Source: Owenia fusiformis (taxonomy: Eukaryota > Annelida > Polychaeta > Sabellida > Oweniidae). From it: a DNA stretch of 60,000 nucleotides. Both the position numbers and the translations under genes were made by a program. The notes under the pieces were generated by a model, which was given only the letters and a program-made list of their open reading frames with translations, searched no databases and was not told where the DNA came from. How positions within the stretch are numbered: position 1 is the first letter of the stretch; each line of letters starts with the position of its first letter. The DNA is taken from the NCBI GenBank assembly GCA_903813345.2, contig CAIIXF020000010.1, positions 21,713,181-21,773,180 on the forward strand, given 5' to 3'. Shown piece after piece: positions 22,801-37,300 of this stretch.

Positions 22801-25256
22801 TTTCTCCTGGATTAACCAAAGTGGGACGGTCTGTAATAATTTTTGTTTTGATAGTGTCTTCATTTTGAAACTATTAAGCCATTTTCTTTCTGGGGCATGA
22901 TAACATTGGAAATGTCATTCAAAGTCACATTAGCTGATCCAAAATTCATGTTTTAACGTAAAAAAAGTTATGATATTTCTGTGTGTCTTTTATGTCTTTA
23001 TTCGCCACACCTAAAAAATATCCCCTCTGATTTTAATATGAAATGAGACTTTTATTGCGGGTATGATCAAAACTGCTATTAGAAATACTTCCATACAAGA
23101 ACACAAGCACAAGTGTAAAAAGTGAAAGTGAAAGACCAAAAAGCATACAAGATGACAATAACAAAAATTATAATTTCATAAAAACTAGGAATACAAACCC
23201 TAAATATTTGAATCTTTGATATTGCTATTATGCACAAAGAATCATCCAATCAATACACTATATATAGACTAAACGTCTGCCTATTTGTTGAAGCACCATG
23301 ATCAAATTTGAATCCAACACAATTGTCAATAAAATGAATCTTATTCACAGTTCAATGAAGACTGCTTGATCAGTCAAATGTCTATATCTGATGACCCCGT
23401 ATTGCTCATGTGCCCCGGTGTCTATGAACCTGTTTGATTGGTGGCATTGTTTGCGAGGACACTATGATCCATTAATGTCACAGTGATGTAATAATATAAC
23501 CATATGGTTGATTTTCCAATCGAATGCTACAAAAAATATAAGTTTCATGAAATGTGCAAAAATTAAAATTGAAGCATGATCATAATTATGTGGCTTATAA
23601 ACATACCTTGAAAGTTAAGATGGAGCTACTGATATGTATTGTTTTTGACCAGAGAAAATATGGTGTTTATTCAGAGGAGGAGATTTCCCAAGGATGCCAT
23701 ATAGTGCATGGTAGACAAAGTAGGTCGCTCGATCGAGCAACGTGTCAGTTCTTTCATATCTCCGATATAACATTATTCGATTGTATATTTACCATTTGGG
23801 TTAATTTCATTTTGCTATTACGTAAAGCATAGCACGCATCTGTTCATAAAAGAGATGAATTTTTAATGAGAAAAGCAAAAACTGTCCATGTCGAACTTAC
23901 TGTCTGCCATTTTGAATGTCATGTGATACCTCCATAAAAGGCATGTAAGACCATGTAGGGAGTGTTCATTACGATTAACCAGTGAGTGAAAGTGGCAAAA
24001 CTGGCAAGTAATTATGGCACCTACTCACTTCTTAAATCACATGATTATATTTCGTCAAAATATTAGAAAACACATCAAATATTTAAGTTTTCTCGAATGC
24101 AAGTGTTAAAAAGGTATAACACTACTGGCTTTTCAATGCAATTAAAGGCATCCATTTATTTATCGAAGACCCAGAGGGGAAATTAAAAATCAAAAACAGC
24201 TAGCGCACTTCAAACCTTACTTTGTCTGAAATTGCTGAAATTCTATTTGGCCAGAGTAAATATTTTGAGCAATAAATCCAAGTGAATTAAACGTGGGCTA
24301 TCTAAAAATCATTATTTTTGGATATACCTTACATCTGAAGATATTGGATCTCACCAGCGACTGTGATATCAATTTGTTTGGATTATGTATGTTTTCAACT
24401 GTATCCAAAGATTACACGTTTCAACCCTTGATCATCAACGATGCTTTGAAAAAACGTTAAGCACATATTCTACATTTTTGAATTCATACTTTTGTTATGC
24501 AATACAGTATACTGCACTGCATTTTTATCGTAAGTTGTACTTTAACTTGGTCAATCTTGTGAAAATACTTTTCAGAAATCAAGGTCATTGCCCAGGGTTG
24601 AGTGTTGCCAGAAAAGTATATAGCCTGGAATGTTAAAGTTAGAAATTGTTGTTTTGGACATGGGCCTATGTCTACAGTTTTGTAGGTATATCTGGTGTTA
24701 TGTTTTACCTACGTTTTGATACATTGATGGTTTTGCTTCCCTGTTGTGGCCAGCTGTGTCTTTAGAGAAATAAAAACAATTATTGGTAATGGGTTTTCGG
24801 TTCAAACTACCAGAACCTGTCTTCCCTTCTGCTTAAATTGAGAGCGTTCTGGAATGTACCAAAATGATTGATTTTCGACTGGCGGATTACCTTTGATCTT
24901 CTCGGCACGATTACGTCACTCGGTTAAGCGTGCAAAAAATATCAAGAACTTTATTTGAATTTATTGCAAAGTTTATTGTAATATAGCATCAATAATGGCT
25001 TTCTGGAAGTGGCACTACTAAGAAACGACGAGAGGGTATCTTTATCGGAAGCAGTGGCTAAAACAAGCATGACGTTCTATTATCACGGCGATCGGATCAA
25101 CTAGCTCTAATGGAGTTTACCGCGCAGATTGAAACAAAAACCAAAAAGGAAATAAACCGGATATGAGCATTTGATTGAGACGTGTGATTTATTTACCTCT
25201 TTGATTGAAGATCACCCGTCGATGTGAGATTAGTGCGCGTTAATTTATAGGGAAAC

Positions 25257-25317
25257 ATGGAGTCTCTAATCATCATTGGAAAACTTGTTGGATTACTATG
25301 TACCGTGTTTCTATGTG
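25257..25317 (+). CDS. Gene B exon 1, signal peptide
   Basis: ATG in the context GGAAACATGG opens [20 protein letters not shown] followed by G, a typical short n-region plus hydrophobic core, and is cut by a strong donor (G|GTAAGT) in phase 1. nAChR genes commonly have a signal-peptide exon ending in phase 1 at this place, and exon 2 continues in frame. The distance to exon 2 is unusually long and an alternative start beside exon 2 exists, so this exon is probable rather than proven. Confidence 0.7.
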
Positions 25318-28300
25318 GTAAGTACATGTAAATAGTATAGGCTCTAAATACATAGTTTGGTATTCTAAAGATAATTCATTATTACAGCACATGCGCCTGT
25401 TTATCTTATGCTTGTACAACTAAAGATTTTTTCGAAGATAATAACCCTACAGATATGAAAGATATCAAGCATGTTGATCAAAATGGGCGCCTGGCTCAGG
25501 AAAGATTGTAATTGTATACATGCATCCATATTCAAATGCTACATGTATATAAGAAAGCAAACACTACTTTTAAATTTGTTGGACAGTAATGATGAGTACA
25601 TTATTTCTAAATCTCATTTATGTATTATTAAATGCACGTTTAGTCGTTTACACCCCCACCCTATGCACCTCGTATTCATTTTCGGGAAAACCACCGATTG
25701 GGTTTATTGAAACGAAAGCCAAGTGGAATGATACGCGTTGATTGATTTACGAGAACCATCTAAATGGTAAGCGTGTACTGGATGGCATTAATTACCACAT
25801 ATTAGCTTAAAACATGACTTTGTAGAAGCATTTCATTGCCTTCTTGACTGGTCTATTTACAATAGCTAAAATAAACTAGACACAATTTAGAACAAACTCC
25901 GATTAGATCGCTCATTTATTCTTAGGGCTACTAAAGATAAGACAATTATTACGATTTAACAGTTTTTCCAATGGTCAGTCGGTTGATGCCCTTATTTTTA
26001 TGTTACTATATGTGCAATAACTCTCACTACATACGATTGCACTGTGGATTGTAAGTAAAGGACGCCTAAAAAGTTCCCATGCATTATGTTGCGGATTACA
26101 ACTCACAAGAGAAAAAATAATATGAAAATTGAATTGAGGGTGGCTACTTTTTCAAACCTCCTTGGACATTCAAAAATAAGAAACTATTTCTATTATATAC
26201 GTATACACATTACTTGCTGATGTTTGAATCCATTCTAATTTGCAATATTTTGGTTTATAATAGTTCAAATAATTAAACAAAAAGTTACATGTCACATTGA
26301 CCTACTTTGATTCAAAATGGCTGTTCCAACTGCTTAATCTATTTCAAAACACATAGGTATGACATACTACCAGACACCACAAGTGCTTTTGAATGACCAA
26401 CCTCAAAGTCATCACACAAAATGATTTGTCAGCGTCCATATAATTATATTTATAATACAATGACTGCTTACAATCTCTTACCTGTCATTTATAAAGCTAC
26501 CAGAGTAACATCCACATCTGCTACCTCAATAGATAATATTTTCACTAATGACCCTAAAATTGACTTGTGTGGAATAATTTATAATGATATTTCAGATCAT
26601 TTCCCAATTTTTGCTACTTCTAATAAGCCTATCAACAAAACTAAATTTATAAAAAGATCAATAAGAAAATATACAGTAGAAAATATATCAAAGTTCAAAG
26701 AACTCCTCTCACATGACACCTGGGATGATATTACTAATGTCAATAATGCAAATGATTCTTATAATAAGTTTGAAGATAAGGTGTCAAATTTCTACAATGA
26801 ATGTTTCCCTTTAAAACAAGTCACGATCAAATTATATAATAATAATACGAAGCCATGGTTAACATCAGCGATACTTAAATCAATTAGAAATAAAAGCAAA
26901 CTTTACAAAAAATACCTTCGAAATCCCAACGATCAAAATAAAAAGCAATATAAATCTTTTGCAAATCAGCTAAAAACCACAATAAAATTTTCACAAAAGC
27001 AGTATTACAATAACAAATTTGAACATAATCAGGGAAATATAAAAGCAAATTGGCAAATAATTAATCAGATACTCCAGAGGAAAAATAAAAATAATAATAT
27101 TTCAGATTCTTTTATTCATAATAATGTTGAATTAACTGATAAACAAGAAATAGCTAATCAATTTAATAATTTTTTCGTAAAGGTTGGTGAAAAATTAGCA
27201 AGTAAAATACCAAAATCAAACAGAAATTCTTTGGACTTTATGCAATCAATAGGAAGACAAGCTCAAACTCTTTTGTTAGATACCGTTGAAGCAAATGAAT
27301 TGAATAAAATAATTACCAACTTAAAACCCTCTGCAGCAGGACATGATGATTTTAAACCTTTTATCATTAAAGATTGTGGATTGTTATTTCACCATCCTCT
27401 TTTACATATCTTTAATCTCTCTCTTAAAAACGGAATTTTCCCGGATCGGCTTAAAATAGCAAAAGTTATTCCTATATACAAAAAAGATGATGCACATTTT
27501 TTCACTAATTATCGCCCAATCTCAGTTTTACCCGTGTTCTCCAAGATCCTGGAAAAAATAATGCATCATAGAATTTCTACATTCATAGACTCTATCGATA
27601 TTTTGTACATTAACCAATTTGGATTTAGGGAAAAAAGATCGACTTCAATGGCTGTTCTAACTTTTATTGAAAAGATTAGAAAAGCGATTGATGATGGCGA
27701 ATTTACCATTGGATTGTTTCTTGATTTTTCCAAGGCCTTCGATACAATTGATCACAACATCCTACTTAGTAAACTTGAATTTTATGGCATTCGTGGTGTT
27801 GCGCTCAATTGGATCAAAAGCTATTTTACACACAGAATTCAAAAAACATTTTACAGCAATACCTTATCTGAGCCTGAATTTATCACGTGCGGAATCCCTC
27901 AAGGCTCAATTCTTGGACCACTTTTCTTTATTCTGTACATAAATGACATTTACCTTTCTTCTCCACGATTGTTTTTTATTTTATTCGCGGATGATACCAA
28001 TTTATTGATAAAAGGTAAAAATCTAACTGAACTTGCTGATATTCTTAATACTGAACTAAAACTAATAGAGGAGTGGCTTATCACTAATAAATTATCCCTT
28101 AATGCGGATAAAACAAAATATATTATTTTCACCTCGAGTCAAAAAAGATATAATGCAAATAACATAAACATCTTTCTTAATAAAAAGAAGCTTCGGCAGG
28201 TTGATAACATTAATTTTCTTGGTATTACAATTGATCAAAACTTAAACTGGAAACGTCATATTATGTCCGTAAGTGCTAAAATCTCCAGAACCATTGGTAT

Positions 28301-31300
28301 CCTATATAGGGTCAAACAACTGTTAAATGATAAAGCATTCTTGAGCATCTATTATTCCCTTATTTACTCTTATTTGATATATGGCAATCTTATCTGGGGT
28401 GAAGCAGGTAGTGGTTTGTTAAACTCCCTTCATATTTTGCAGAAAAAATTTACACGTATTGCAACAAACAGTAACTACAGAGCACATTCCCTTCCTCTAT
28501 TCAAACAACTGAACATTTTGAATATATTTGATATTAATAAGCAGTTGAAATGCCTTTTCATGTACAAATGGATTAATAAACTCCATAATTATCATAAAAT
28601 TTTTCCAAACCTCTTCAGTACCATCCAAGAGAGACATGTTTACAACACCCGAAATAGGATAAACTATGACAAACCCAAAATTCGAACAAATTATGGAAAA
28701 GCTTTGATATCTTTTACTGCACCATCAATTTGGAATTCATTACCTATTGAAATAACATCATCTGGAAGTATTTTTATTATGAAAAAAGAATTGAAAAAAT
28801 ATTTTATCAATCAATAATATCAATTTCAGTTAACCATTGTGGGCATTATATGACACATTCTTAGTTAGACATAGATAGTAGCATTCATCACACAAGCAGA
28901 TCCCCAATCTGTACATTTCATGTTTGTTTATAAACACGGGAATATACACGAGAAGTGTCACCCGTTTACTGTATATTTGTTGTTGAAATATGTATGAATA
29001 AATAAATAAATAAATAAAAAAAATATATATATATTATAACAGGCATTGGCCCCTTAAATGAGGTTGTGATAGTCATTTCGTTCGGTGCTTAGACTCAACA
29101 TGTCAGCCACAATAGGTTTCAGCAATACCAACAGAGAAAATATACGACTCATTTAGAAGCTTATTTATTAAATAGCATCGGCTTAAAGTTTTCTTTTTTT
29201 CAATAACCATAAGCAAAAAATTGTCCCCCTTTCTAGAGTTAGACCAAGTGGGCTAACTAATTGATTCTCAGACAATCTCTTAAAGTGATACTGATGATGT
29301 TCAACACTATCATCGGGTTTCTAACGAACGCAGGTAGAAATATCAGAGATCGCGCTTCATTAGCATCATTAACAGACATCGTAGGAACATGTCTCGAAAC
29401 ATAACCTTCCCGTTGGCACATTAGCGGCAAAGATGTTTAAAGCATATGGGGCAAAAATATGTTACCTCTTGGATCGTATATCCATACGCGCTTGTTAATG
29501 TCTTAGTTTACAAAAACATCTATGAGCTAGGGGTGGTACATATTGCTTTAATTCGCACATTTGTGAGTTTGGTTTTCTTTATTGGAAGCTTACGAAAGAA
29601 AGATAATATTAAGCTATGTTATCATAGTTTTGATACTCTGACTATCTTTGAGAAACAGATGCTTAAAACTGAGAGCATGAATTTCCGTGAGGTCTGGAGG
29701 CTTAGTCAAATCAACATATCCTGTTATATCTATTTTAAACATACCCCCCCCTCCCTTCCATGAATTATTTAAAGTATGTTTGCAAGGAATTGGCATCCTT
29801 CAAAATAAATGCATAATCATGATTCGTTTGCTCAGTCTCAGCTAGAGGACTGGACTAGGGCTAGTAGTTGAGGGTATAAGTTTCCTCTGTAAACTGACCT
29901 TAACGGCCCCATTTAAGCCATCTTCATTTTGTCGTCCTATGTACATACATTTCTGAGGTTTGGACAACAAAAACCTTTTAGATCAAGATGCTGTGTGTTT
30001 GCATTCTAATAACTTTTTATTAATAATTTAAAGGCTTTCATTGTATATTGTGTCAGTTGTGCTAATTATTTATTTGTTCTATTGTACACTTTCCACTATA
30101 CTATTGATAGCTATAAATCATTCACGTAAGTAGTTCGATTGGTGGTGATTTTCGCACTAATGCCACAGTCACTTTTGATTTACGGCTATAGTACGGCGGT
30201 CGTAGCTTCCCAAAATCGACAAAAATATGCAGCATAAAATATAGCCCTGGATAAACAGTACGATGTCGAATTTCTATATTAATTTTGTGAAGCCACGGTC
30301 GTCGTTCGATTGTCGTAGACCAAATGTGACTGAGGCTTAATTCTGAACCCTCACCAAGCTAACTGGAGCTACAGTGTATACCACGCATGTATACGCATAA
30401 CAATTACGCAATTTGGAAAGTTATAATCAAACTAACATCGTTTCTTAACTTTATACCTCATTAAATAAAGCTACTTGGTTTATTTTCTCTGCGTACTTGT
30501 AATTTGCTTTGAAGCTCCATGCTACCACATATATTAACATCAAGGATGAGTTCAACACACTCAAAGTAACACCTCCATCTCGTGATGTTCATATTCATAA
30601 ATCATTTTCTTTGGAAGTTCTCATGATCAGAGAAGTTCCTTTTTCGATCCAGAAAAAATTGGAAAATAAATTTAACACTTAAGTCTAAAATCCCTGATAC
30701 CATTTAGCCGCTGAATTCAAATGGGAAACCGAATAAACAAACGATTTAATTTAATCATAGAGCTCTTGGTGAATGGGATATCAAATGTTACCATTTGGGC
30801 CACATGAAGTATAAAATCTCGTGATTATTCAAAGCAATAAAATTGCTAATCTTGAAGAACGTTTTTTACAATAAATGAACAACGAAGTCAACACGATTAA
30901 AATTACGGAAATAAAATCGAGTAAACAGTCGATACAAGCAAGACAGTTAAACGTTGCCCATGTCATAACAAATGGAATTAATGGCCGTATGCAGCAGCAA
31001 CGGTTGAAGGAAGAACGTATAAGCCACCAGGCCAACTAAAACGCCGACAGGTGTGGAATCATTATGGTCTTAAATTTTCTGAATTGACACAGCCCTTATG
31101 TCGGGGATGCATCTTTGGTTTCCTCAACATATTGAACCTGTTCGACGATAGGTACACATCGGTTGATTTCAGGCCGAATTGTCTAGCAGACTGATAATTC
31201 TTCACCACGGCCTTCGCGTTATCTAGATTGTAACCAGACATTACATAATCGTCATTATCCTTTTCCCAGTAGAGTTTTAGGGAGACACGTTGGTGAGATA

Positions 31301-34300
31301 TATTCGGTATCCCCGGGCTTGTATCCTGAAAAAAAATGAACAATTAGAAAAAATTGAAATTGTAAAAATGTTTTGAAAAAAATAAACCTCTTATGTACGG
31401 TCGGTTGGGAAATGGGGTTTATACCTCCCAGTGTATAATCCTTAAATATCCTCATACTCAAGGCTTCTTTTTACATTCAAAATATTGTCCAAACATCCCA
31501 TCTTGTTCTAAAACAGAACTCTAACGAATAAGTGCTTTAGTATTCATCGATCGCTGTTCATGTCATCTTGGATTGCCAAGGTATGTTTCTATGATTGAAA
31601 GTCAAACTGGTAAATAAGTATGAGTTCATATAATTGAAGTTTATATTTGGTTTGAACACTAGCATGTTTATTGAATGATGGACGGCGAGGAATTTTGAAA
31701 TACATTTTTGTATACGTTGACTTTGTTGCAGTTCGATTTTCTATTTTGAAAAAATGCAACCCCTTAATTTTGGTTTATTTTTCTCGATTAGTACACCGGA
31801 TCTTTTTGCATTAATTTAGGCTGTGAAGACTGACAGTTCAAATACGAACAGTGATTAAGATTTATATATAAGATTTATATATAAGAAATTTCAAAATAGT
31901 TAATTGCCATTTTGTGACCCCCTGTAAATATATACCTTGTTTATCTAATGTATAGGGTTGTATTGTTTTTTGTTTTGTTTGTCAAAACTTTTCCTTGGTC
32001 TTAATTGATATATATTGGATATATATCAGTTACCAGAGGCGGGGTTGGAAACTGACAAAGGGAAAATAGGTATGAACCCCATTGAAAATGTAAGCCTTTT
32101 TATTATAAGTTGGGCCCAAAAGAGCCATTGGGGGAGCAGGCCATTCTTGTATTGTTTTGACGAAACATATATTGGTATATTGGGGTGGTAAGAAAGGTCT
32201 CACATAAAAATGAAATTCCAAAACTGAGGACAAAAATGAGCTAGTCAAATTAGACACTACCACCCACCCATCAATTCATCTGTCCTATACGATATCACAA
32301 CATTCTCAAGGTTGCTTCAAGTTCACAAGATGCCACCCAACTTAATTTGCGCTTTGTACTGTCTTCTGTTCTATCCTTTGATTGGAACTGATTGTCTTTC
32401 GTTCAGCAAGCAATCTCAACTAATCTAGTTTGACGTATCAGGCCAGGAGATTACCAATGGTATCATTTCATTTTATTAACAGATCTTTTCGCCAAGGGAC
32501 TTAATAAACAACAAATAACCCTTTGTGGACTCCTATCTCCTTCGACTAATTGGCTAAATCCGACGTACATTTATTTGAGCTATTAATGTCTACTATAGTC
32601 AATGAATCTCCTTGGGATGAATTCCATTTAAGCATCAAAGGTTCATGTTAAATTATAGAGGGTGTCAGGGGACATCCTACCCCATCAAGAATTGTTAATG
32701 TTTCTCTCCATCATGCAATTTGTACTGAAAACTGAAATTGCAACCTGGGCCAAGCTTATTATAACATAATACAGTTTTGAACAAAACACTCAATCGACCA
32801 AGCCGATGAATATGAGCAAATGTGACTCAGGCATTTGCAGAAAAAATCAAATGCACGAAAATGATCTCAATTGCTCAATCTTTCTTGTAACCCTTATCTT
32901 TCGTCAGCTCTTTATTGAAGGCTTGGTGTAAATTGACTTTGAGTATGGTTTATTCTAGATGTTCTATGCTGCTACTTTATGGTCTTTGTTTGGTGGTGAA
33001 AGGAGCTTCCAAAAAATGACTGGGCGCCAAATTAACTAAACGATACTGCTGTCAAAGTCCCAACCTCCCCCTTCTCAAAGCATTGCTTCATGATATGGGA
33101 CTCCATGCCCATCCTCATGTAATCATCTATTTTATGAATTGTGTCATGTGTTCTCTGTTTTCAAATAGGAATACCATTCTCTTCTCTTGAAATAGTAAGA
33201 ATCTCTTTTTGATAGAATTATTTTATCTCATTTGCTTTTTATCAACTAGGGTCAGTGGCTTTTAACATGAGGGTGTTTTCTCAGGAAGTGTGCACCTCAT
33301 CGATCCGGGTATTGACAAGTAAAATGTCATTATTTTTGCTGGTATAATCGGATTCCGTTATCAATAGAAATAAGGTACAGACCCTCTTCTGGCTTTAACT
33401 AAAACTCTTCAGAGAAAGGAAAATCAATCGTTTATCTCATTTGCAATAATTTGCTACAAATAAACCTGAATGGTTTGACATTTTATAATAAGCATCATCG
33501 TGAGTAGTTAGAATTGTATTGCAAAAATTTGATTTGTTTTTCGAATTCGATGTCAGTTTTCAATTAAGACATAACAAATTATCCCAGTGATTTGGGAACG
33601 GATGAAGTTGTTCAGAACCTAGTGATGTTAATTCAATCGTGTTACCAGTTAAACATGTTTAACCTCTTTTCACGCAAGTGGTTATTTAAGGCATATGTGC
33701 ATTATTTCCAAATGGCAACTACCAATTTCTTTTTGATATCTGTAGATACATCTGTTGTTAGATAACGAGGAAATATCACAACTGGTAATTCTTTCTGAGT
33801 TTGCAAGGGCGAGTAATGTTCGTTCCTAGATTACGTGTTCAGTTTGATTTTCAAATTTTTCAAATGTATAATTGCCTACATTCTTCGCTTATTGCCCCTG
33901 GAATCAAATAACAAACTAGATCATAATCATCAGACATAAGTCTGCAAGTTACAGAGTAAAGTATATGACTAACTTGAGGATATTATTAATGACAAATCAC
34001 TTGGTTTATTGGATAACTTTGCTGAAATTCTATAGTGGTACCCCAGTCGCCAAATAACCTTAAGGTTACCATGGAAACCGACAGATAAAACGAAAAGTCA
34101 ATTTTTCAATGAATATTTTCATCTTTGGAAAACAGTGACAAATTACGCGAAAGATCCATAGGAAAACGATAATTAGTAAACGAAGCGCTTCTTTACTCTG
34201 ACTGGATATATTTGCACTTACAGATCAATCAATGATTCTCAGGCTATAAATCAATTTCAAATCCTTTCATCGCCTGTACAATTTAAGCTGACCGATATTG

Positions 34301-37300
34301 TGGACACAGAATACTTTTTCTGTAACTGAAGTGCAAAATTGTAAGTCTCTTTGACCCAATTTTCAACTATTTATCAAATCAATTCTCAATTTCTTAGTGT
34401 CCATCCATTTTCAATTTTTTTAGGTTATTCCTTTCTATTCCTTCCTTCACTCATTTTAATTACTTCAATCATTTTTTCAACCTAAAGTACTTTCATTACG
34501 TTTTTTAATATATAAGATAACATCGTTAAAGATCTCAGCGAATCTTTAAACATTAAAAGTTGCTTGCCAAAAGCAAAAATATCAGTATTCCTTGGAGAGA
34601 TGTTCATTCTGCATAACACGTATAATAAATCATATTACAAGCATGTAAAGAAGCTTATTCCAAAACCAATTCTATTTTCAGTTTTAGCGTGTTATGCATC
34701 GGCAAAACCTTACAGTACCTTGGCCTTCCTGATCTCATAAAAATAACATTTTGTCGGGAATTTCCATCCGAAAAGAACTATTTAAGCATTTTGTAGCACG
34801 CTTCCAGAATCAATCCCTAAAACGTTCTAAAGATTTCTTATCAGATAGAAACAATCATCATTTATATAAAAGCAGATTTTTGAAGATACGGCAGTATTGT
34901 TTACGGGAACTAGTTCACCTACAAATAAAAATATCGTTTCTCACGATAAGTCAACATTTCATCAAGTGTTCTCGCGTTAAAGGATGGGTAAGTTTAATGA
35001 CTTAAGGTTTTTATCCTCGTCAGCTTGTATGTTTTGTGCGAAATCGTTTTCATCTCGTGCAACTTGTTTTTACTTTACTCAAGTTGATCAAAATTGATCT
35101 GTTTGTGGATTGGTCATATGTGTTAATATTTGTTTTATGTTCCTCTCTTGTTCGCTAATCAAAACGAATACCACTTTCTCCATAATCTAATTCGACAACA
35201 ACCTAATAATGTTTTTAAAAGCACTTCTACAAAACACCTTTGATGGGTTTTTGCTTTCGGAGCTAAAAGTGACCTGAGCTGGCCATTTGAAATGGGCAAT
35301 TCTGAGTGACGGCTTTTTGGAACGTATTCCAAAATCAGAAATAAAATATCTAAAGTTTAATCAATTAGTGGCTATCCAGACCAGTAGCAAGGATTTTCCT
35401 GAGGGATCATTTCCCAAATAAATATGTTCAATTCTTCATGATCACCTCCGAAATTAATATTGCGGTCTGCAGAATCATGCATAAAATCCTTCAAAGAAAT
35501 GTTGCATGCAATTTTTACTATTCAATAGTTTATACTATTCCCTGGGGTGAACACTGCAACCCCCCACCCTCGGCTACAGGCAATCTACCATTTATCAAAT
35601 TAAAGTACTTCTTCGTGATAATGAATTCAAACCACTATTCAATTGCACTTGTAATTCCGAATATCCCTCATTTCTGAAACATTCTGTCTGTTGAGGCTGC
35701 TGGTTATCATCATACTTGATCGCACGTCATAACTATCACGAGTTTTTACCAATCATGTACACCAGATGATATAGCCTACTTCAAATCGAACTCTCGATCC
35801 CTCGGGATATATCAACGTTGTTTTAACATCAAAAATGGATCACTCTTACACTCTGAGGATATAAATAACACACAGGGACTTATCGACACATCATGCTACA
35901 CTCTCGTTCAGATGGTTTTGCAATACGAACTCGCGTTTCGGACTGGGGGAACAAGGGGCAACAATGCCCTCGAAATATAATTCTAATTTGTGGTGGCTTC
36001 TAATACGGTGGCTTTTCTTATCTGTCAATCATCGAGTCTTTGATGTCTCATCTTACCATGAGTGTTTTATACGAGTCTAAGTCTTCTGGAATATTTGAGC
36101 GGTCGAAGATAATTTTGAGAGTGGGCAAAACAGTCCATGGGTGGGGCAAAACGGCCCATCCTTATTACATGGGTTTTAAAACCTGATATTTAAACCTTGA
36201 CATTTGGACAAACAAAGAATAAATATGCATACCATTAGTTGTTAGGTTTAAACGATTCCTTCTTATTATACCATTCTTTAGAGATTTTTGTGGGAGGGGT
36301 ATTAATCACTGCTAGGTTAGAAATGGCGTCTAGAAGGTGGCGCAAATCATCGTTCAAAAGATATTTCGATGTCGCTTTTTGCCCAACAAGGCCGGCCGTT
36401 TTGCCCCATGTTCCCCGACTCGAGAAGGCCTGTTTTGGTTTATATTAAGCGATCGATTGAAATGAATTGTATCTCAAACATACTGTAACCATGATTAACT
36501 CCCTCATCAGGGTTGCCAAATCTTTCGTTGGGAACGTAGCAAGCTGGCTCAAGAAAATTCATTCCATATCGGATCTATCATCCGTGGTGAACTGGAATGG
36601 AGATGGTCTCATTCTTAATTTTGCTTGCCAAGAATCTCCAAAAAACTGATATATGAAATCAAACATTAGCATAATCATCCCTCCCCTGTTTCAATTTAAA
36701 TAATAAATAGTACCCATGAGGTATTTCTAGATGAAAAATGAGCAATGGGTCTAAAATATTTCATATATTTTGACAGTAATGTGGGTTTATCGTACGCCAA
36801 TGTTGACGTTATTAGAAAAGCAACTTTTGATCATGATTCTTTTTGGTAAGACTGGATTTTGTCTTCACATTGAGTGTAATTAATGTATTTTGTTATAGAA
36901 CTACTGGTAAAAGTCAACTATTTTCAATGCCAAGAATACTGCAAAAATGTTTTTTGTTCTACGTGTATTGCAATGACTGGACCCAAGTATGAATATAATG
37001 TCCCATAGTCCTTTGGTTGTCGTGATCGATTGTAACAATGATTCCTGGATGCATTTGGAAGGAGGAGGGGGTGTTAAAAGGGTTCCGATAAGCTTCCCGT
37101 ATATTTGTTAAAATGAAAATCGAGCCCTTTTATAAATGTGTGACGATCTAAACCCTTGAGTATTATTCCGGGATCCAGCCTTTTATACTAAATGGTGAGC
37201 AACACCAGAAACGAGCGTTCGATTTGCTAAACGATATGCGTCACCCTTTAAGGTTATAGCCAGGAGAGGGGATGTTAAGGTTATAGCCATCGTTTATTTT

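Larger units (their letters stand above)
13235..25256. other. Intergenic interval between genes A and B
   Basis: These 12 kb hold no convincing host exon. Recognisable items are a 22-bp-TIR element (16157-16451), a hairpin repeat (16867-16891), a decayed mariner-like element (about 21230-21872) and a decayed reverse-transcriptase fragment (22613-22800). The rest (13235-16150, 17000-21200, 22900-25200) is AT-rich with scattered short open frames of no recognisable content. The promoter of gene B should lie in the last part, but I cannot identify a core element. Confidence 0.5.

Noticed and set aside
30829-31035. Minus-strand frame with a hydrophobic segment and Lys/Arg tail, and an overlapping 54-codon plus-strand frame
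   Set aside because: Neither has splice support or recognisable content; the minus frame needs a TTG start directly after a stop.
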